Positions 9,268 to 19,126 of a stretch of DNA of 64,000 bases are shown here, in pieces. Where the stretch lies: assembly GCF_007826885.1 (NCBI RefSeq), contig NZ_ML675582.1:116966-180965 (forward strand), read 5' to 3'. This DNA comes from Candidatus Nitrosocosmicus arcticus. Its GTDB lineage: Archaea > Thermoproteota > Nitrososphaeria > Nitrososphaerales > Nitrososphaeraceae. The notes beneath the pieces were generated by a model. It was not told the origin of the DNA, did no database searches, and was given only the letters and a program-made list of their open reading frames with translations. The translations under genes were made by a program, and so were the position numbers. The first letter of the stretch is position 1, and each line of letters starts with the position of its first letter.

Positions 9268-10116
9268 TTATTGATAAAAGTGAAATATAGCAAAACTCAC
9301 GAATAGTCCTACACTTGCAGAAAGTCCTATATGCCAATTTACTTTTCTATATGCATCCGGTATTAGTTCTTCAGTTACAAAAGACATTAACGCTCCTGCT
9401 GCAAAACTGAATACAATGGATAAGTAATATTCGTTTAGAAACAGTGTCAGAAAGTATCCAATTGGACCCCCTATGGCTACAAAGATAAATACCATGCTCC
9501 ATTTTTGGAGGATCTTTCTTTTGGGTTCGTTCTCTGCAATCAGCTCTCTAGTACCTACGATAGTAGCTGCAAAGTTGCCAATAAACAATGCCAATGCGGT
9601 AGGGAACAAACCCGGGATACCTAGCGCAATCATTACACCTATCATGATGGTTTCTGGATGACTATCTGTTAAAGTGCCTATTACTATTAGCTTTCCTGAC
9701 CCGGTTTTCTCTGTTTGAATTTCTCTTTTATTGGCAGTTCTTTTTTTCTCTACTGGGTCGTCACGATGAGAGGTATTTGAATCTACAATATTTTGTTCAC
9801 CGTGATCTTTATTCACAAAAAACGTCGGTTTGTTTTGAATCTTGTATCGTACCAAACTAAAGGTAACAGCTCCTATTCCAAATCCAACTCCCATTGTGAA
9901 TATGTCACCTAATTTAACAGATTCTTCTATAATACTAAATGTCACTGTCCCAATAAAAATGCCGGATGAGAACGAGGCAAGATCTGCACGTAATCTTAGC
10001 GGATGTCGGTATTCTTTAGAAATGATTGATGCTATTAAAAAAGGAGATGCTACCAAGATTGATACAAAGATTGTTAGCATCAATGATTCTAAAAATGAAT
10101 TAGCATAATCGACCAT
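9268..10116 (-). CDS. ZIP-family-like metal transporter
   Basis: 282 residues, seven to eight predicted membrane spans. The central loop (about residues 95-140) is hydrophilic, as in ZIP proteins. The span after it has DSHPETIMIGVMIALGIPG, matching the ZIP TM4 signature His-x-x-Pro-Glu-Gly in position with a variant sequence. A late span reads FAAGALMSFVTEELIPDAY, a typical ZIP end motif with paired Glu. The likely role is divalent metal movement across the cytoplasmic membrane. Together with the neighbouring CDF protein this is a small metal-homeostasis neighbourhood. The specific metal is not readable. Confidence 0.75.
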   Translation of the reverse strand: MVDYANSFLESLMLTIFVSILVASPFLIASIISKEYRHPLRLRADLASFSSGIFIGTVTFSIIEESVKLGDIFTMGVGFGIGAVTFSLVRYKIQNKPTFFVNKDHGEQNIVDSNTSHRDDPVEKKRTANKREIQTEKTGSGKLIVIGTLTDSHPETIMIGVMIALGIPGLFPTALALFIGNFAATIVGTRELIAENEPKRKILQKWSMVFIFVAIGGPIGYFLTLFLNEYYLSIVFSFAAGALMSFVTEELIPDAYRKVNWHIGLSASVGLFVSFAIFHFYQ

Positions 10117-10347
10117 TTGACCTATTTACTAATTAAAGGCAAAATATAAACCATCTAACAGAGATTAAACACAGAAACATATTAAATGATACAACTGTTG
10201 CGATATATTCTAACGTCGTTTTTTTCTCGCTTAGTGAACACCGGAATGTTTGCTTAGATCGTTGAGCGTCCTTGAGCAATATAACCAGAATAATCTCCGA
10301 AAACTAATGGAGTAGCACAATAACAATGAAAATATGACTAATAAATC

Positions 10348-11052
10348 ATGTTTACCATCTTGACGATGGGAATGGCAACAATAACTTCAATGGTGCTCAT
10401 GTCATTTCTGTTCCTTTTAACTGAAACCACAACAGGGGATAACAATATCTTTGTGTTTGCAACCTCACAGTCACAGCCACAGCAACAGATGCAGCAACAG
10501 CAACAACAAGACAACAAACCCATAGAAATTGCGGCTGGAGGAGGCAAATATAGTGCCCCTCTCACCATCTATGTACCTGACAAGATTGAAGTGAATGTGG
10601 GGCAACCCGTGAATTGGTATAATCCCACAGACGTAGGCGAACCACATACCGTGACATTCGTAATGGATAACAGCACAATGGCAGGAGTGGTTTCTCCCCT
10701 GTCAATTTCAAATACCACAACAATCACAACTCTACCTCCTAACTCTAACAACGAGCCCATAGTAATATCAGGTCAAAACGGCACCAACACGATCATAGCC
10801 TTAAACGCAAGAACATTCAATCCAGTTGTGATTGACTCTTCCGGTAATGTTGAGTATATGAGCCCCAATGCAAACTTTAACATGGACGGGACCGAAAAAT
10901 ATATCAATTCAGGTTGGTTCCTTCCAAAAGGCATGGAGCAGGAATATCCAGGTGCAGGAAACACATTTATCATAACATTTGAGAAACCCGGGACATACAA
11001 CTATATCTGTATATTGTATCCATGGATGATTGGAAGCATAACGGTAAGATGA
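10348..11052 (+). CDS. Blue-copper-like secreted cupredoxin with Tyr in place of a His ligand
   Basis: 234 residues. A signal or anchor (residues 1-25), then a Gln-rich linker (about residues 40-55), then a cupredoxin domain. His100 lies in VGEPHTVTF. The C-terminal loop is YNYICILYPWMIGSITV, with Cys221 and Met227 in the right places but Tyr224 where the second His of Cys-x-x-His-Pro-x-Met should be. Archaeal ammonia oxidisers use many such proteins as exported electron carriers. The His-to-Tyr change would alter or abolish the normal type 1 centre. An 8-T run follows at about 11101, a likely terminator. Confidence 0.85.
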   Translation: MFTILTMGMATITSMVLMSFLFLLTETTTGDNNIFVFATSQSQPQQQMQQQQQQDNKPIEIAAGGGKYSAPLTIYVPDKIEVNVGQPVNWYNPTDVGEPHTVTFVMDNSTMAGVVSPLSISNTTTITTLPPNSNNEPIVISGQNGTNTIIALNARTFNPVVIDSSGNVEYMSPNANFNMDGTEKYINSGWFLPKGMEQEYPGAGNTFIITFEKPGTYNYICILYPWMIGSITVR

Positions 11053-11684
11053 GGTAAACATAGAACGTTAATGGGGAAAAATATCTACATCTTGTAAACA
11101 TTTTTTTTCCCTTATTTACAATTTTAGCTGTGAATTAAATCTCAATCATATTGGAAAAACAGCCCTCAATTTTTTATAATTACTCTCCCAACTCATCAAA
11201 GCACCATTGATTGAAGGTCACATTTCATGCGATTGTCAAAGGTAAGATAATAAATGTTCTGAATTACCTTAATCAAGACATGGAATCGTTTTTTATACAT
11301 TAGTTGATTCTAGGAACCCAGAAAGCCTGTTTTGTCTTGGTGTTAGACCATCGGTTAGTGTTTTGTTATTATTCAGCTGAAGGCACTGTTAGCGGTTATT
11401 CAATATTATAGATAGTTGAATTTGTGAACTAACAATACTTGTTTCTATCAGCAAGATTATTATGGTAGTTTTTAAATAAATTATCAAAACTTAAGAATAA
11501 ACGAATCTATACAGGCATAGTGCAACCTATGAACATAATTAAAAACCTCAACCCTATTCGAAGGTCAATATCATAGGTAAAAATAACTTTAATTTCAGGA
11601 TATCATTATCTGACCAGAATTTATTAAAATATTGCATATTGTTGTAATCTTTGCATTATTTGGTCAAAAGCATACATAAACTTA
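11053..11684. other. Left flank of the attachment site
   Basis: No gene. T-run at 11101-11108. The stretch near 11467-11512 (TTTTTAAATAAATTAT ... AATAAACGAAT) resembles the first part of the dispersed repeat found at 15777, 24487, 39467 and 41640. The repeat-like sequence therefore seems to straddle the left attachment site. Confidence 0.45.
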
Positions 11685-11702
11685 TGGACCGAGTGGGATT
11701 CG
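11685..11702 (+). repeat. Left attachment site (copy of tRNA-Ala 3' end)
   Basis: TGGACCGAGTGGGATTCG is identical over 18 bases, in direct orientation, to 48389-48406, the T-arm/acceptor 3' end of tRNA-Ala(GGC). The flanking bases differ on both sides. The rest of a tRNA is absent here, so this is a duplicated attachment core rather than a gene. Confidence 0.8.
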
Positions 11703-12216
11703 CGGCAAAAATGACATGGAACCTCTTACAACAAGAAGATCGAAAGGTGATAATTCTAGCTTAAATCTATCGTATTAACATGTCCTTCTTATTCGTATTT
11801 GTGAAATTATTTTCACGACCTTTATACGCATAATGAAATCAACTAGATTGTAACCTAAATGTCCTTCATTGGTCATTGTAAGCTTTTTGAGCTTATCACT
11901 TTAAATGATGGAGGATTGGATACACAGGGAGTACATACATGAACGAGAGAAATGTCCCACCATGATCGATCGAATCTAATTTTTGAAAATTCCTTTATAT
12001 GTAAACTGATCTTTGAATAATAATTATCAAGGTAAAGTTTTGTTATAATATATAGATCCCGTCAACTTCTAATTATGCGCATCGTGACAAAAATATTATT
12101 TCGGTATTTTAGGATTATAATATATCTAAAATGATTTTTAATCGTTTCTAAAAGCCTTCAAACAGGGGAGGACATTTCGATATAAAATTTAATAATTATT
12201 TTTACAACAGGTCTAT
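11703..12216. other. Left end of the element, non-coding
   Basis: Directly after the attachment core comes CGGCAAAAATGACATGGAAC, repeated almost exactly at 24657 and, with changes, at 15945 and 39682. The rest is AT-rich with no open frame. The promoter of the first cargo gene must lie near 12180-12200. Confidence 0.55.
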
Positions 12217-13053
12217 ATGATTATTGAGTATAGAGGAATAAAGGTTGACACGACTAGACCATTAAAAGATTATGATATGAAACTATTGGAAGAGATAGAA
12301 AAAGAAACTAGGGTGAAAATACCTTATGATGGTAAAAGAATTGTTGATAGCAAGACGGGTATTGTAAAACGCATAAGCGTATACCATAATCCTTCAGTAG
12401 AAAAAACAATAGTTGATAGCAAGACTGGGATCATACGTCGTATAACTGAGAAACTGTCACAAGATGCATCCATTATTGAATACAAAGGGATCAGAATTGA
12501 TATTTCTAAACCTTTGACTGAGGGAGAAAGAATGCTTATGGAAGAGATCGAGAATGTTGTTAATTTGAAAATACAATATAAAGGAGTAGAACCCAGTGTT
12601 GATAATGATGACTCTATTATTGAATACAAAGGGATCAGAATTGATATTTCTAGACCACTAACGTTAAATGATAAAAAGCTGTTAAAACAAATGGAAAGAG
12701 AAATCAAAGAAAAAGAAACCAAATACTTCAATGATAAGAATGTCAGCATAATGAGACGTAACGGAATTAATTGGATTTATGAGAATGAGAATAATAATTT
12801 GAACATAGAAGATTACGAAGCTAGAATTAATAAGTCTTCTCAAATCGTAGTTAACAACAAAGAACTGTTTGAGCAGATGAGAAAGGAGGGTAAAGTAAAA
12901 AAAGATAATCTAGGTAGGGAAATGCTTTGGAATGGTAAGGCATGGGTTTTGGTTAGTATAATAGATTATCAGTACGAAAGTGAGAGTAACCAACATAGCA
13001 ATGAAGATCAATCTCAGTCGTACTCGACTGATAGTATCGATTTTGATATATAA
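12217..13053 (+). CDS. Repeat protein with three 'EYKGIRIDISRPL' modules
   Basis: 278 residues, first gene inside the left end. Three copies of a ~35-residue module start at residues 1, 86 and 134: I-I-E-Y-K/R-G-I-K/R-hydrophobic-D, Thr/Ser-K/R-Pro-Leu, then a charged amphipathic helix. Two copies of I-V-D-S-K-T-G-I lie at residues 42-54 and 65-78. Modules two and three share a 37-base exact stretch at DNA level, 144 bases apart. The C-terminal third (KELFEQMRKEGKVKKDNLGREMLWNGKAWV) is different and ends in a Ser/Gln-rich tail. No signal peptide, so probably cytoplasmic. No family recognised. Confidence 0.7.
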   Translation: MIIEYRGIKVDTTRPLKDYDMKLLEEIEKETRVKIPYDGKRIVDSKTGIVKRISVYHNPSVEKTIVDSKTGIIRRITEKLSQDASIIEYKGIRIDISKPLTEGERMLMEEIENVVNLKIQYKGVEPSVDNDDSIIEYKGIRIDISRPLTLNDKKLLKQMEREIKEKETKYFNDKNVSIMRRNGINWIYENENNNLNIEDYEARINKSSQIVVNNKELFEQMRKEGKVKKDNLGREMLWNGKAWVLVSIIDYQYESESNQHSNEDQSQSYSTDSIDFDI

Positions 13054-13372
13054 TTTAAAACAATAAAAATTTTTGTTTACTCTATGTCATATTGTTTGCT
13101 TAATTTTTTTCTTATTCCCTAGTGTTGAATGACCGTTTTTCGATTGATTTCCATTATTATCTTTGCAATCAGCAAATTCATTTTGGAGCAAAAGGTCATA
13201 AATTCTGTCAAATTACAAAAAAGTTAGTTAAAATTAATTAGTTTGATTCAGGACAGCTTGTAATTTCCGTTCAGTCAAATGCTAAAGTTAACTGGGCCCT
13301 AATTCCAGTCCATAAACATAATCTTTGTAGAAAGAGATAATGATTTATTTATAACAAAGGGATTTATTTAGA
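13054..13372. other. Intergenic region
   Basis: 319 bases. A T-run soon after the repeat-protein stop may terminate it. TTTATAAC at 13347-13354 is a TATA-like box for the next gene. Confidence 0.45.
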
Positions 13373-13744
13373 ATGATGAATAATAAAATTTTATTTATAA
13401 GCATAATTGCTTTGTCCGCTATAGGATTTCTGTCTAATCATTCTATTGGAGATGCTTTTGCTCAAACAACTAATGCAACACAGACCGTAAAGTGGAATAA
13501 TTTCTTTGCTACATCAGATGATTTTGAACATCCTACAATACCTGGTATAGCTCTAATCGATGTTTTATATGAGAGTGATAAAACAGTAACGTTAGAATCA
13601 ACATATGTTGATTCTATCTGGAGAGCTGTTGATGCTGTAAAAGCAGATGGATATAAAATAGATGATGTAGTCCAATACGAAACTAGAGCATTTTCGAGTG
13701 ATAACATACACCTTAATTTTATGGTGATAATGTCCAAAGATTAA
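13373..13744 (+). CDS. Small secreted protein, function unknown
   Basis: 123 residues. The signal peptide (residues 4-30: KILFISIIALSAIGFL ... DAFAQ) has a clear Ala-x-Ala cleavage pattern. The mature 92 residues mix strands and one helix (DSIWRAVDAVKADGYKIDDVVQY) and end NFMVIMSKD. No cysteines. A TATA-like box about 20-26 nt upstream supports the start. No known family. Confidence 0.65.
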   Translation: MMNNKILFISIIALSAIGFLSNHSIGDAFAQTTNATQTVKWNNFFATSDDFEHPTIPGIALIDVLYESDKTVTLESTYVDSIWRAVDAVKADGYKIDDVVQYETRAFSSDNIHLNFMVIMSKD

Positions 13745-14085
13745 ATTCCAAACTTTTTCCTATTTGTTTTTGTTTTGTAAATATTGAAACAGAAATAGTA
13801 ATCCCTTAATATTATATTTCAGACCACAGATAAAAAATATAACATATCATCATAAACTTCTTATTTAACCCAATAATATAGTCAAATTTGACTATTTATT
13901 TGGCTCAAAACTTATTGCATGGAAAGAATTGTTTTAGTCACAGGAGTTAACTTCTCTTCCCTATGAGTCTGAGGTAATTTATTCGTGTAGAATTTATTAT
14001 CTTGGTGAGATCATCTGCTAGGAAACTTTAACAACTGTAACGAGTATTTTCAAATATTATCTTTTAAAAATTAATATCAATTAAT
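13745..14085. other. Intergenic region, no gene seen
   Basis: 341 AT-rich bases downstream of the secreted protein gene. No element recognised. Confidence 0.45.
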
Positions 14086-14259
14086 ATGACACCTAAAGAA
14101 ATATGTGAAGTTTTTTCAAACAACAGAGGTTACTACAAAGAGATATTTGATTACTGGACATTTGCCAAAGCAAAGATAAGAGCGTTTAGACTATACAAGA
14201 ATCCAAAATACAAACAATTCAAAGCACAAGAATTTTTTGAGCAATTCATGGGTGGTTAA
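14086..14259 (+). CDS. 57-residue basic, aromatic-rich small protein
   Basis: ATG to TAA, 57 residues, rich in Tyr, Phe and Lys (NRGYYKEIFDYWTFAKAKIRAFRLYKNPKYKQ), predicted as two amphipathic helices. The ending EQFMGG is followed 10 bases later by the first large palindrome, so the palindrome could serve as its terminator or as an operator for something else. Function unknown. Confidence 0.45.
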   Translation: MTPKEICEVFSNNRGYYKEIFDYWTFAKAKIRAFRLYKNPKYKQFKAQEFFEQFMGG

Positions 14260-14269
14260 TTAGTCAATT

Positions 14270-14289
14270 CTGCAACAGTAGTGTTGCAG
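14270..14289. repeat. Island palindrome, copy 1
   Basis: CTGCAACAGTAGTGTTGCAG: 8-bp perfect arms around a GTAG centre. It is the least perfect of four related palindromes (others at 24301, 41467, 44073). About 7 bases later comes TTACATTTTGT, in the opposite orientation to the ACAAAATGTAATA block that follows the other three. Confidence 0.7.
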
Positions 14290-14561
14290 CATTTATTACA
14301 TTTTGTAAGAAATTTAAGGCCTTCACTGTATTATCGTTTGAGACTTGCCTTTTCATTAAATTAAATAAAATGGATTGGTGTTTATCATATAGTTAAGAAT
14401 GGAAAAATGTCTTGTTTCTTGACCTGTATCAAACGATGTTGGCTAAAAATCATGTCACTGGAACCAATTATAAAAGTAAGCAACAATTACAACAGAAGGT
14501 ATTAGTACTAATAACAAACCTTCTTCTTGCAGAGTTTCACAAGTGAACATTGCCTTTTGTA
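14290..14561. other. Non-coding sequence related to the island repeat
   Basis: The block at 14400-14450 (GGAAAAATGTCTTGTTTCTTGACC) resembles 41600-41625 and 39467-39490. This suggests that the palindrome and the ~400-bp repeat at 15777 once formed one unit, with the nitroreductase gene now lying between its halves. Confidence 0.4.
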
Positions 14562-15668
14562 CTAGGTATGACTGTCTTCTTCCCTAATCATGACTTGTTC
14601 GATTGACCTTCTTGGTGTTGGCAAAACTTCTCTATTGGAATAGCCTAATCGTAGCAATAATTGCGGGTTTGTGTCACTATGACCAGGTATTAAACTGCCA
14701 AGCCGTTTTCTCAAATGGGGAACTTCAATAGGCTGGTTTAGGTAAGAACACCATAAATTCTCAGTCTTTAGATACAAAAGCATATTCGACAATGACAACC
14801 CCGCATTTAACCATGAAATAGTGTTATCTGCGTTTGTACCTATTACTAACAGAACAGGAGAGCCTATAGCAAGTTCCTTGTCCTTGGCAGCTTGTCCTTT
14901 ACCAAAATCAAATGTTCGTATTACAAACGGGCCGACCAAAGACATAATATCGCCAAATCCAAACGCATAACCAGGCATTCCGTCCATAAGATGACTTCTA
15001 TTTGTGTGAATCCACGAAGCCAATTCCCTTCTAAACTTTTTATCTGACATTTGAATGAGATCTCCTTCTGTAACGAGTTTAGCAAGTTGCTCTTTTTCCT
15101 TCTTTTTCTTTTCAATATGAAACCAGACATTCTCGTATTTTTGAGCGATGAATTGAAGATTAGAGAGAATTTCTTCTGAGATCTCCTTTTCATCAAACCT
15201 AAACCTGTTTGTTCTTCTATGGGTAATTGAGTTAAACAATCTTTTCAATCCTTCATCCTTAGTTTTCTCTAATTTTTCATCAATGTCTGTTACCTTAACT
15301 GCTGCCAACAAATCATGGTCACTCTCTTCTTCTCGTGGTAACAAGGAAGTTTCAAATTTATAACCAAAGTATGATACTGCTAACTGCAAATTAAACAACG
15401 CAGAGCCACAACTAATGGTCAGTTCTCTGTCGTCAGGATCTACAACCGGCAAAGCCCTTATTCTGTCTGAATAAAGATGAATTGTGTTATTATCAGATAT
15501 TCTAAATGTCCATGGTTGTGTATTGTGACTTGATGGAGCAAGGATTGCAAATTCCAGAAAGAACTTTAATTTATCAACGGGTGTGCCCTGAACTGGGAAC
15601 TCGTTTTCAGATATTTTCCATGGTGCAAGACCCTCATGTTCTGAGCCTTCACTTAATGAAGGTTTCAT
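14562..15668 (-). CDS. Acg-family nitroreductase-like FMN protein
   Basis: 368 residues, the length of the Acg (Rv2032) family, which carries two degenerate nitroreductase halves. Hallmarks: EFAILAPSSHNTQPWTFRI near residue 40, DRIRALPVVDPDDRELTISCGSALFNLQLA near residue 95, and a second half with HRRTNRFRF and LSNMLLYLKTENLWCSYLNQPIEVP. Acg proteins bind FMN and lack a normal active site; a role in flavin storage or stress dormancy is proposed in the literature. The gene sits between two halves of the island repeat, as if inserted as cargo. Confidence 0.85.
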   Translation of the reverse strand: MKPSLSEGSEHEGLAPWKISENEFPVQGTPVDKLKFFLEFAILAPSSHNTQPWTFRISDNNTIHLYSDRIRALPVVDPDDRELTISCGSALFNLQLAVSYFGYKFETSLLPREEESDHDLLAAVKVTDIDEKLEKTKDEGLKRLFNSITHRRTNRFRFDEKEISEEILSNLQFIAQKYENVWFHIEKKKKEKEQLAKLVTEGDLIQMSDKKFRRELASWIHTNRSHLMDGMPGYAFGFGDIMSLVGPFVIRTFDFGKGQAAKDKELAIGSPVLLVIGTNADNTISWLNAGLSLSNMLLYLKTENLWCSYLNQPIEVPHLRKRLGSLIPGHSDTNPQLLLRLGYSNREVLPTPRRSIEQVMIREEDSHT

Positions 15669-16385
15669 GTTATTTTAAAAAAGGACCTTTAGAAAAGTGT
15701 TTTGAACAAAATAAAATGCATTAGTTAATTATTCAATATTTATTCTGAAAGGATGTGATACGAGCATTAGATTTATCTATTTTATTAGTCTTTGATATGT
15801 AACCTAGCTTTTAGTTAATTTTTAAATAATTTATGTTGTCGTTTAAAAATAAACGAATTTAAGTAGCCTAAATAATTCACCCCACGGCAAATGGAGCCGA
15901 CCAACTTTGACCGTGAATCAGAAATTTGTAACTACAGGAATTTGAGGCAAAAATAACATGGAACATAATTAATTATAAAATTTAGTAGATTATCTTTTTT
16001 ACTATGATCAACCGTCAAGGAGTTTGCTTACCAAATATTTGAGAACATTCGGTATCTAATCAGAAATCTAATAGATACGGTTCATGATATTTAGCTGATT
16101 CTATCGTGAACCCATATTTGTAGTCAAATTTTTCATAGGCCCAAGGGGGCCAATGCTGATATCGGTTCTCTTAAAAAAGGATTATATCTTCAGTATATTC
16201 GGAGAAGTTTAATTATCTCCAATTGAAACCTAGATTATTTTTAAAAAGTTGTCAAAGATAAAATTGATAATAAACCCATATTGCCAATATATGCTGAATA
16301 AACTTAATATCAAATATGGTAGGCTCAATGCCTCTCCATTGAATAGGTGATATTTTATAATATCTTGCAGTTTATACGTATAGAT
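15669..16385. other. Intergenic region holding repeat copy A
   Basis: 717 bases between two minus-strand genes. Apart from repeat copy A (15777-16170) I see only AT-rich spacer. Confidence 0.5.
15777..16170. repeat. Dispersed island repeat, copy A
   Basis: About 390 bases, aligned by eye along its length with copy B (24487-25010). Shared blocks: AACCTAGCTTTTA; TAAACGAATTTAA; CCAACTTTGAC.GTGAATCA; GGCAAAAAT.ACATGGAAC; TACCAAATATTT; and the GC-rich end motif at 16138-16170. No coding frame is conserved between copies. Confidence 0.75.
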
Positions 16386-17750
16386 TCAAGAAATTACTAC
16401 CAAATTTCGTATTATATTGTCCATTTTGTCTATTTTTTCTTTCCTGTAAGAGGTAAATATAGAATGTATATTATCTTCACTGGTATCTAACTTGTCTATG
16501 CCCAATAAGCCAGCGCAGACATACAGAAATTCGAATAAAGGCTTATCTACCTTAATTAGTGCCAACATTTGTAAGTCTGTTTTCCCTACATAAATTTTGG
16601 CTGGGTATAAACCGTCAGCCCTTTCATGATGTATATAATCTTTCGGTAATCTAAAATTTTCGTTTAGAGGAATGACATGATCCTTCTCTTGTGGTTCACG
16701 AAACATAAAGTTGTCCAGTTTATTTTTGGCATCTTCAAAGTTTCGAAATTGAAAAAGAATGATCAAAATTGTTACTAATGAGGCGTTGGACTCTTTTACT
16801 AATTTGAAGAACTGATAGTAGACCGTACTTATAACATACCACATAATTACTATTGAGTTATCACTTGGAGTACCAGGATTAATGAATTTTCTTGAGAATC
16901 TCAATAAATTTAATACTTTCTTGATTTTACGAGGATTGTTTTTACAGCCCGCAGTAATCAAGCTTAGTTCATTTTGAGGTAATGATGGATGGAGGCTTTG
17001 AATAAATTCTTCCATGCTTTCTTCATCTTTATATGGCAAAGAGATTTTTAGTTGAAATATTTTGTCTAAATGGTCCCTACCCTCCGAAGAAGGAGACTGT
17101 TGATTATAACGTAATTCCCATGCCCTCTCAAGTTTTTCAACATCTGCTGCTAGAATAACTATCACATTCTTAGCATTCAAAAATATCTTTAGAGCTTCTA
17201 GCATTTCGAGAGTCTTTTCGATTAAACAGCGATCTAAATCGTCTATAAATATATATAATTTACCTGTTTTAATTAAACTCTCTAAATCCTCCTTAATACT
17301 AGAAACACTCTTTACCGATTTTTCAAAATAACCTCTCACCTGTTCTAGGGACATATTAGTATGAGCTCGTATTGCCATGTCAAACAGAACTGTACCTACG
17401 CTTTTAGCAGTCTCCTTAAATCGATTATTAATGTCTTCATATTGTTCTTGAATCTTAAATAATAATGAAGCTACTGGATCGAGTCGCTCATACTCCCATG
17501 CATTAAACCATAGAACACGACTATTCTTGTTCCTTCCGACCTCTTGTTGTATATGACTTTTGACCTTATCATGGATGCAACTCAATAGACTTGTTTTACC
17601 CTCACCCCATTGACCATTGATACAAATCGCAAAAGGGGTAGGGAGTTTTTCATCTGTTATAAGATCCTTAATGATGGTAGATGTTTCATCGTTTTTGAAC
17701 AGAGTAGAATTATTCTTCGGTTCATCGTCATAATATTCATTTTCATACAA
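16386..17750 (-). CDS. KAP-family P-loop NTPase
   Basis: 454 residues. Walker A is GQWGEGKTS at residues 46-54 (Lys52). The KAP-specific block VLWFNAWEYERL follows at 79-90. Walker B is LYIFIDDLDRC at 165-175, followed by the helix LIEKTLEMLEALKIFL. A conserved GCKNNPRKIKKVLNLLRF lies near residue 270, also typical. There is no obvious membrane insertion between Walker A and B, unlike Kidins220 or PifA types. KAP NTPases act in anti-phage defence and membrane-linked signalling. It faces away from the DUF6602 remnant and GmrSD-like gene to the right, which supports a defence context. A partner effector is not visible on its own strand. Confidence 0.88.
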   Translation of the reverse strand: MYENEYYDDEPKNNSTLFKNDETSTIIKDLITDEKLPTPFAICINGQWGEGKTSLLSCIHDKVKSHIQQEVGRNKNSRVLWFNAWEYERLDPVASLLFKIQEQYEDINNRFKETAKSVGTVLFDMAIRAHTNMSLEQVRGYFEKSVKSVSSIKEDLESLIKTGKLYIFIDDLDRCLIEKTLEMLEALKIFLNAKNVIVILAADVEKLERAWELRYNQQSPSSEGRDHLDKIFQLKISLPYKDEESMEEFIQSLHPSLPQNELSLITAGCKNNPRKIKKVLNLLRFSRKFINPGTPSDNSIVIMWYVISTVYYQFFKLVKESNASLVTILIILFQFRNFEDAKNKLDNFMFREPQEKDHVIPLNENFRLPKDYIHHERADGLYPAKIYVGKTDLQMLALIKVDKPLFEFLYVCAGLLGIDKLDTSEDNIHSIFTSYRKEKIDKMDNIIRNLVVIS

Positions 17751-17932
17751 ACTTAATTTACATCAAGTAACATTCAATATTTTATATAAGGATTCCAAAA
17801 CTCAAACTCAGGGCTAACTATCTCAGTAAAAACCTCTTAGCCTTCTCTACTTTAGAATGCTTATCGATTTCTGTTCAAAAATTCCAGAGTATAGATCAGG
17901 TGAGACATTAATAACTTAAAGAGCATATCAAG

Positions 17933-18820
17933 ATGAAAGATGCGAAAGAAAAACCAATAGTTAACAATCATTTTATCTTAGATACTTATTATCAAGGAAT
18001 AGTCTCAATATTTGATTCAGAGATAGAATATATAACAAATCTAATTAGCCATAGAGGAATTAAGGGTCAAGCTAACGAAGAATAACTGAAAAATTTACTA
18101 ATTAAATTTCTTCCAAAGAAATATTCTATAGGTTCTGGAATCATTTTCGACAAAGAGGGTAACTTTAGCAGACAGATGGATATCATTATATACGATTCAT
18201 TTCATCAACCTGAAATTTTAAGCCACAGTTCGCAATTTCTATTTCCTGTAGACATAGTTTACTGTGTTATCGAAGTAAAAACGATATTGAATGCAAAGTT
18301 TTTCAAAGAGGCCATAGACAATATTGTTTCAGTAAAAAAATTGAATTTCATAAGATATGAAAAAGAGGAAGAAGTAAACTATAATTCTAAACCGATCTCA
18401 CCTTTAGGAATTATATTTGCATATAAATCAACAACAAATGACTACAGAACGTTTTTGAGGTGGGCAAATGATGTGTTTAAATCTTCTCAGATAAATAGGG
18501 ATCATATCTTTGAAAAGTGTTATATTTTAAAAAACACGTTTTCCATTAAATTACCAGACATCGACTCTCGCCATAGGCTGTCCTTTGATTTTTGTCATCT
18601 AAACAAAAATTCGTCTAACAAGGAAAAATTAAGGAAAAATATATCTATAAAAGATTCAAATGGTAAAGAATGCAAATGTGATCGAAGTAGAGGGTTTTTG
18701 ATTTTCTTATCGGATCTGCTAAGATCATTATCATTAAAAGAAACTTATTATGGTCAGTTGTTACAAAAGTATTTCCCTAAAGATTTTGAACTCCAGACAG
18801 GTGACGAGGTGAATATATAG
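17933..18820 (+). pseudogene. DUF6602-family gene broken by an in-frame TAA
   Basis: A frame starting with ATG at 17933 reads through the family's N-terminal helix and the block ISHRGIKGQANEE, then stops at TAA 18083-18085 (codon 51). It continues in the same frame as LKNLLIKFLPKKYSIGSGIIFD, DIIIYDSF and VIEVKTILN, the core of DUF6602. The Asp ... Glu-Val-Lys pattern resembles a restriction-type nuclease fold. One base change (GAA to TAA) would explain the stop. An ATG at 18176 could still give a 214-residue product, but it would lack the N-terminal helix. The position between a KAP NTPase and a GmrSD-like gene points to defence. Confidence 0.75.
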
Positions 18821-19126
18821 ATCAGAATATATAATAATAATTGTATAACCTTACGCTGTTTTAGTTTTTCCATTATATACACTGAGAGACCATCATGATC
18901 GAAAGAAAGAACGAATTCTTTGTGAAAAGGCAACTGACATTATATTCTTATGGTCCAGCCCATCTTGCTTACTGAAGCAACAACAATGTTGATAATAAGA
19001 AGGGATTAAGAACCTCAGCGTAAAAACCCCAAAAAAGCACCAGACATATCTTATCGTAAACAAGATTCGTTTAACAAAAGATAAATGACTAAAATAATGG
19101 TCAGCTTGAATACAATGTGATAGAAT
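18821..19126. other. Intergenic region, no gene seen
   Basis: 306 bases. Stops in every frame. The promoter of the GmrSD-like gene is presumably just before 19127; no clear TATA box stands out. Confidence 0.4.

Noticed and set aside
11685..11702. A second tRNA gene at the left end
   Set aside because: Only 18 bases match; no acceptor 5' strand, D-arm or anticodon arm is present.
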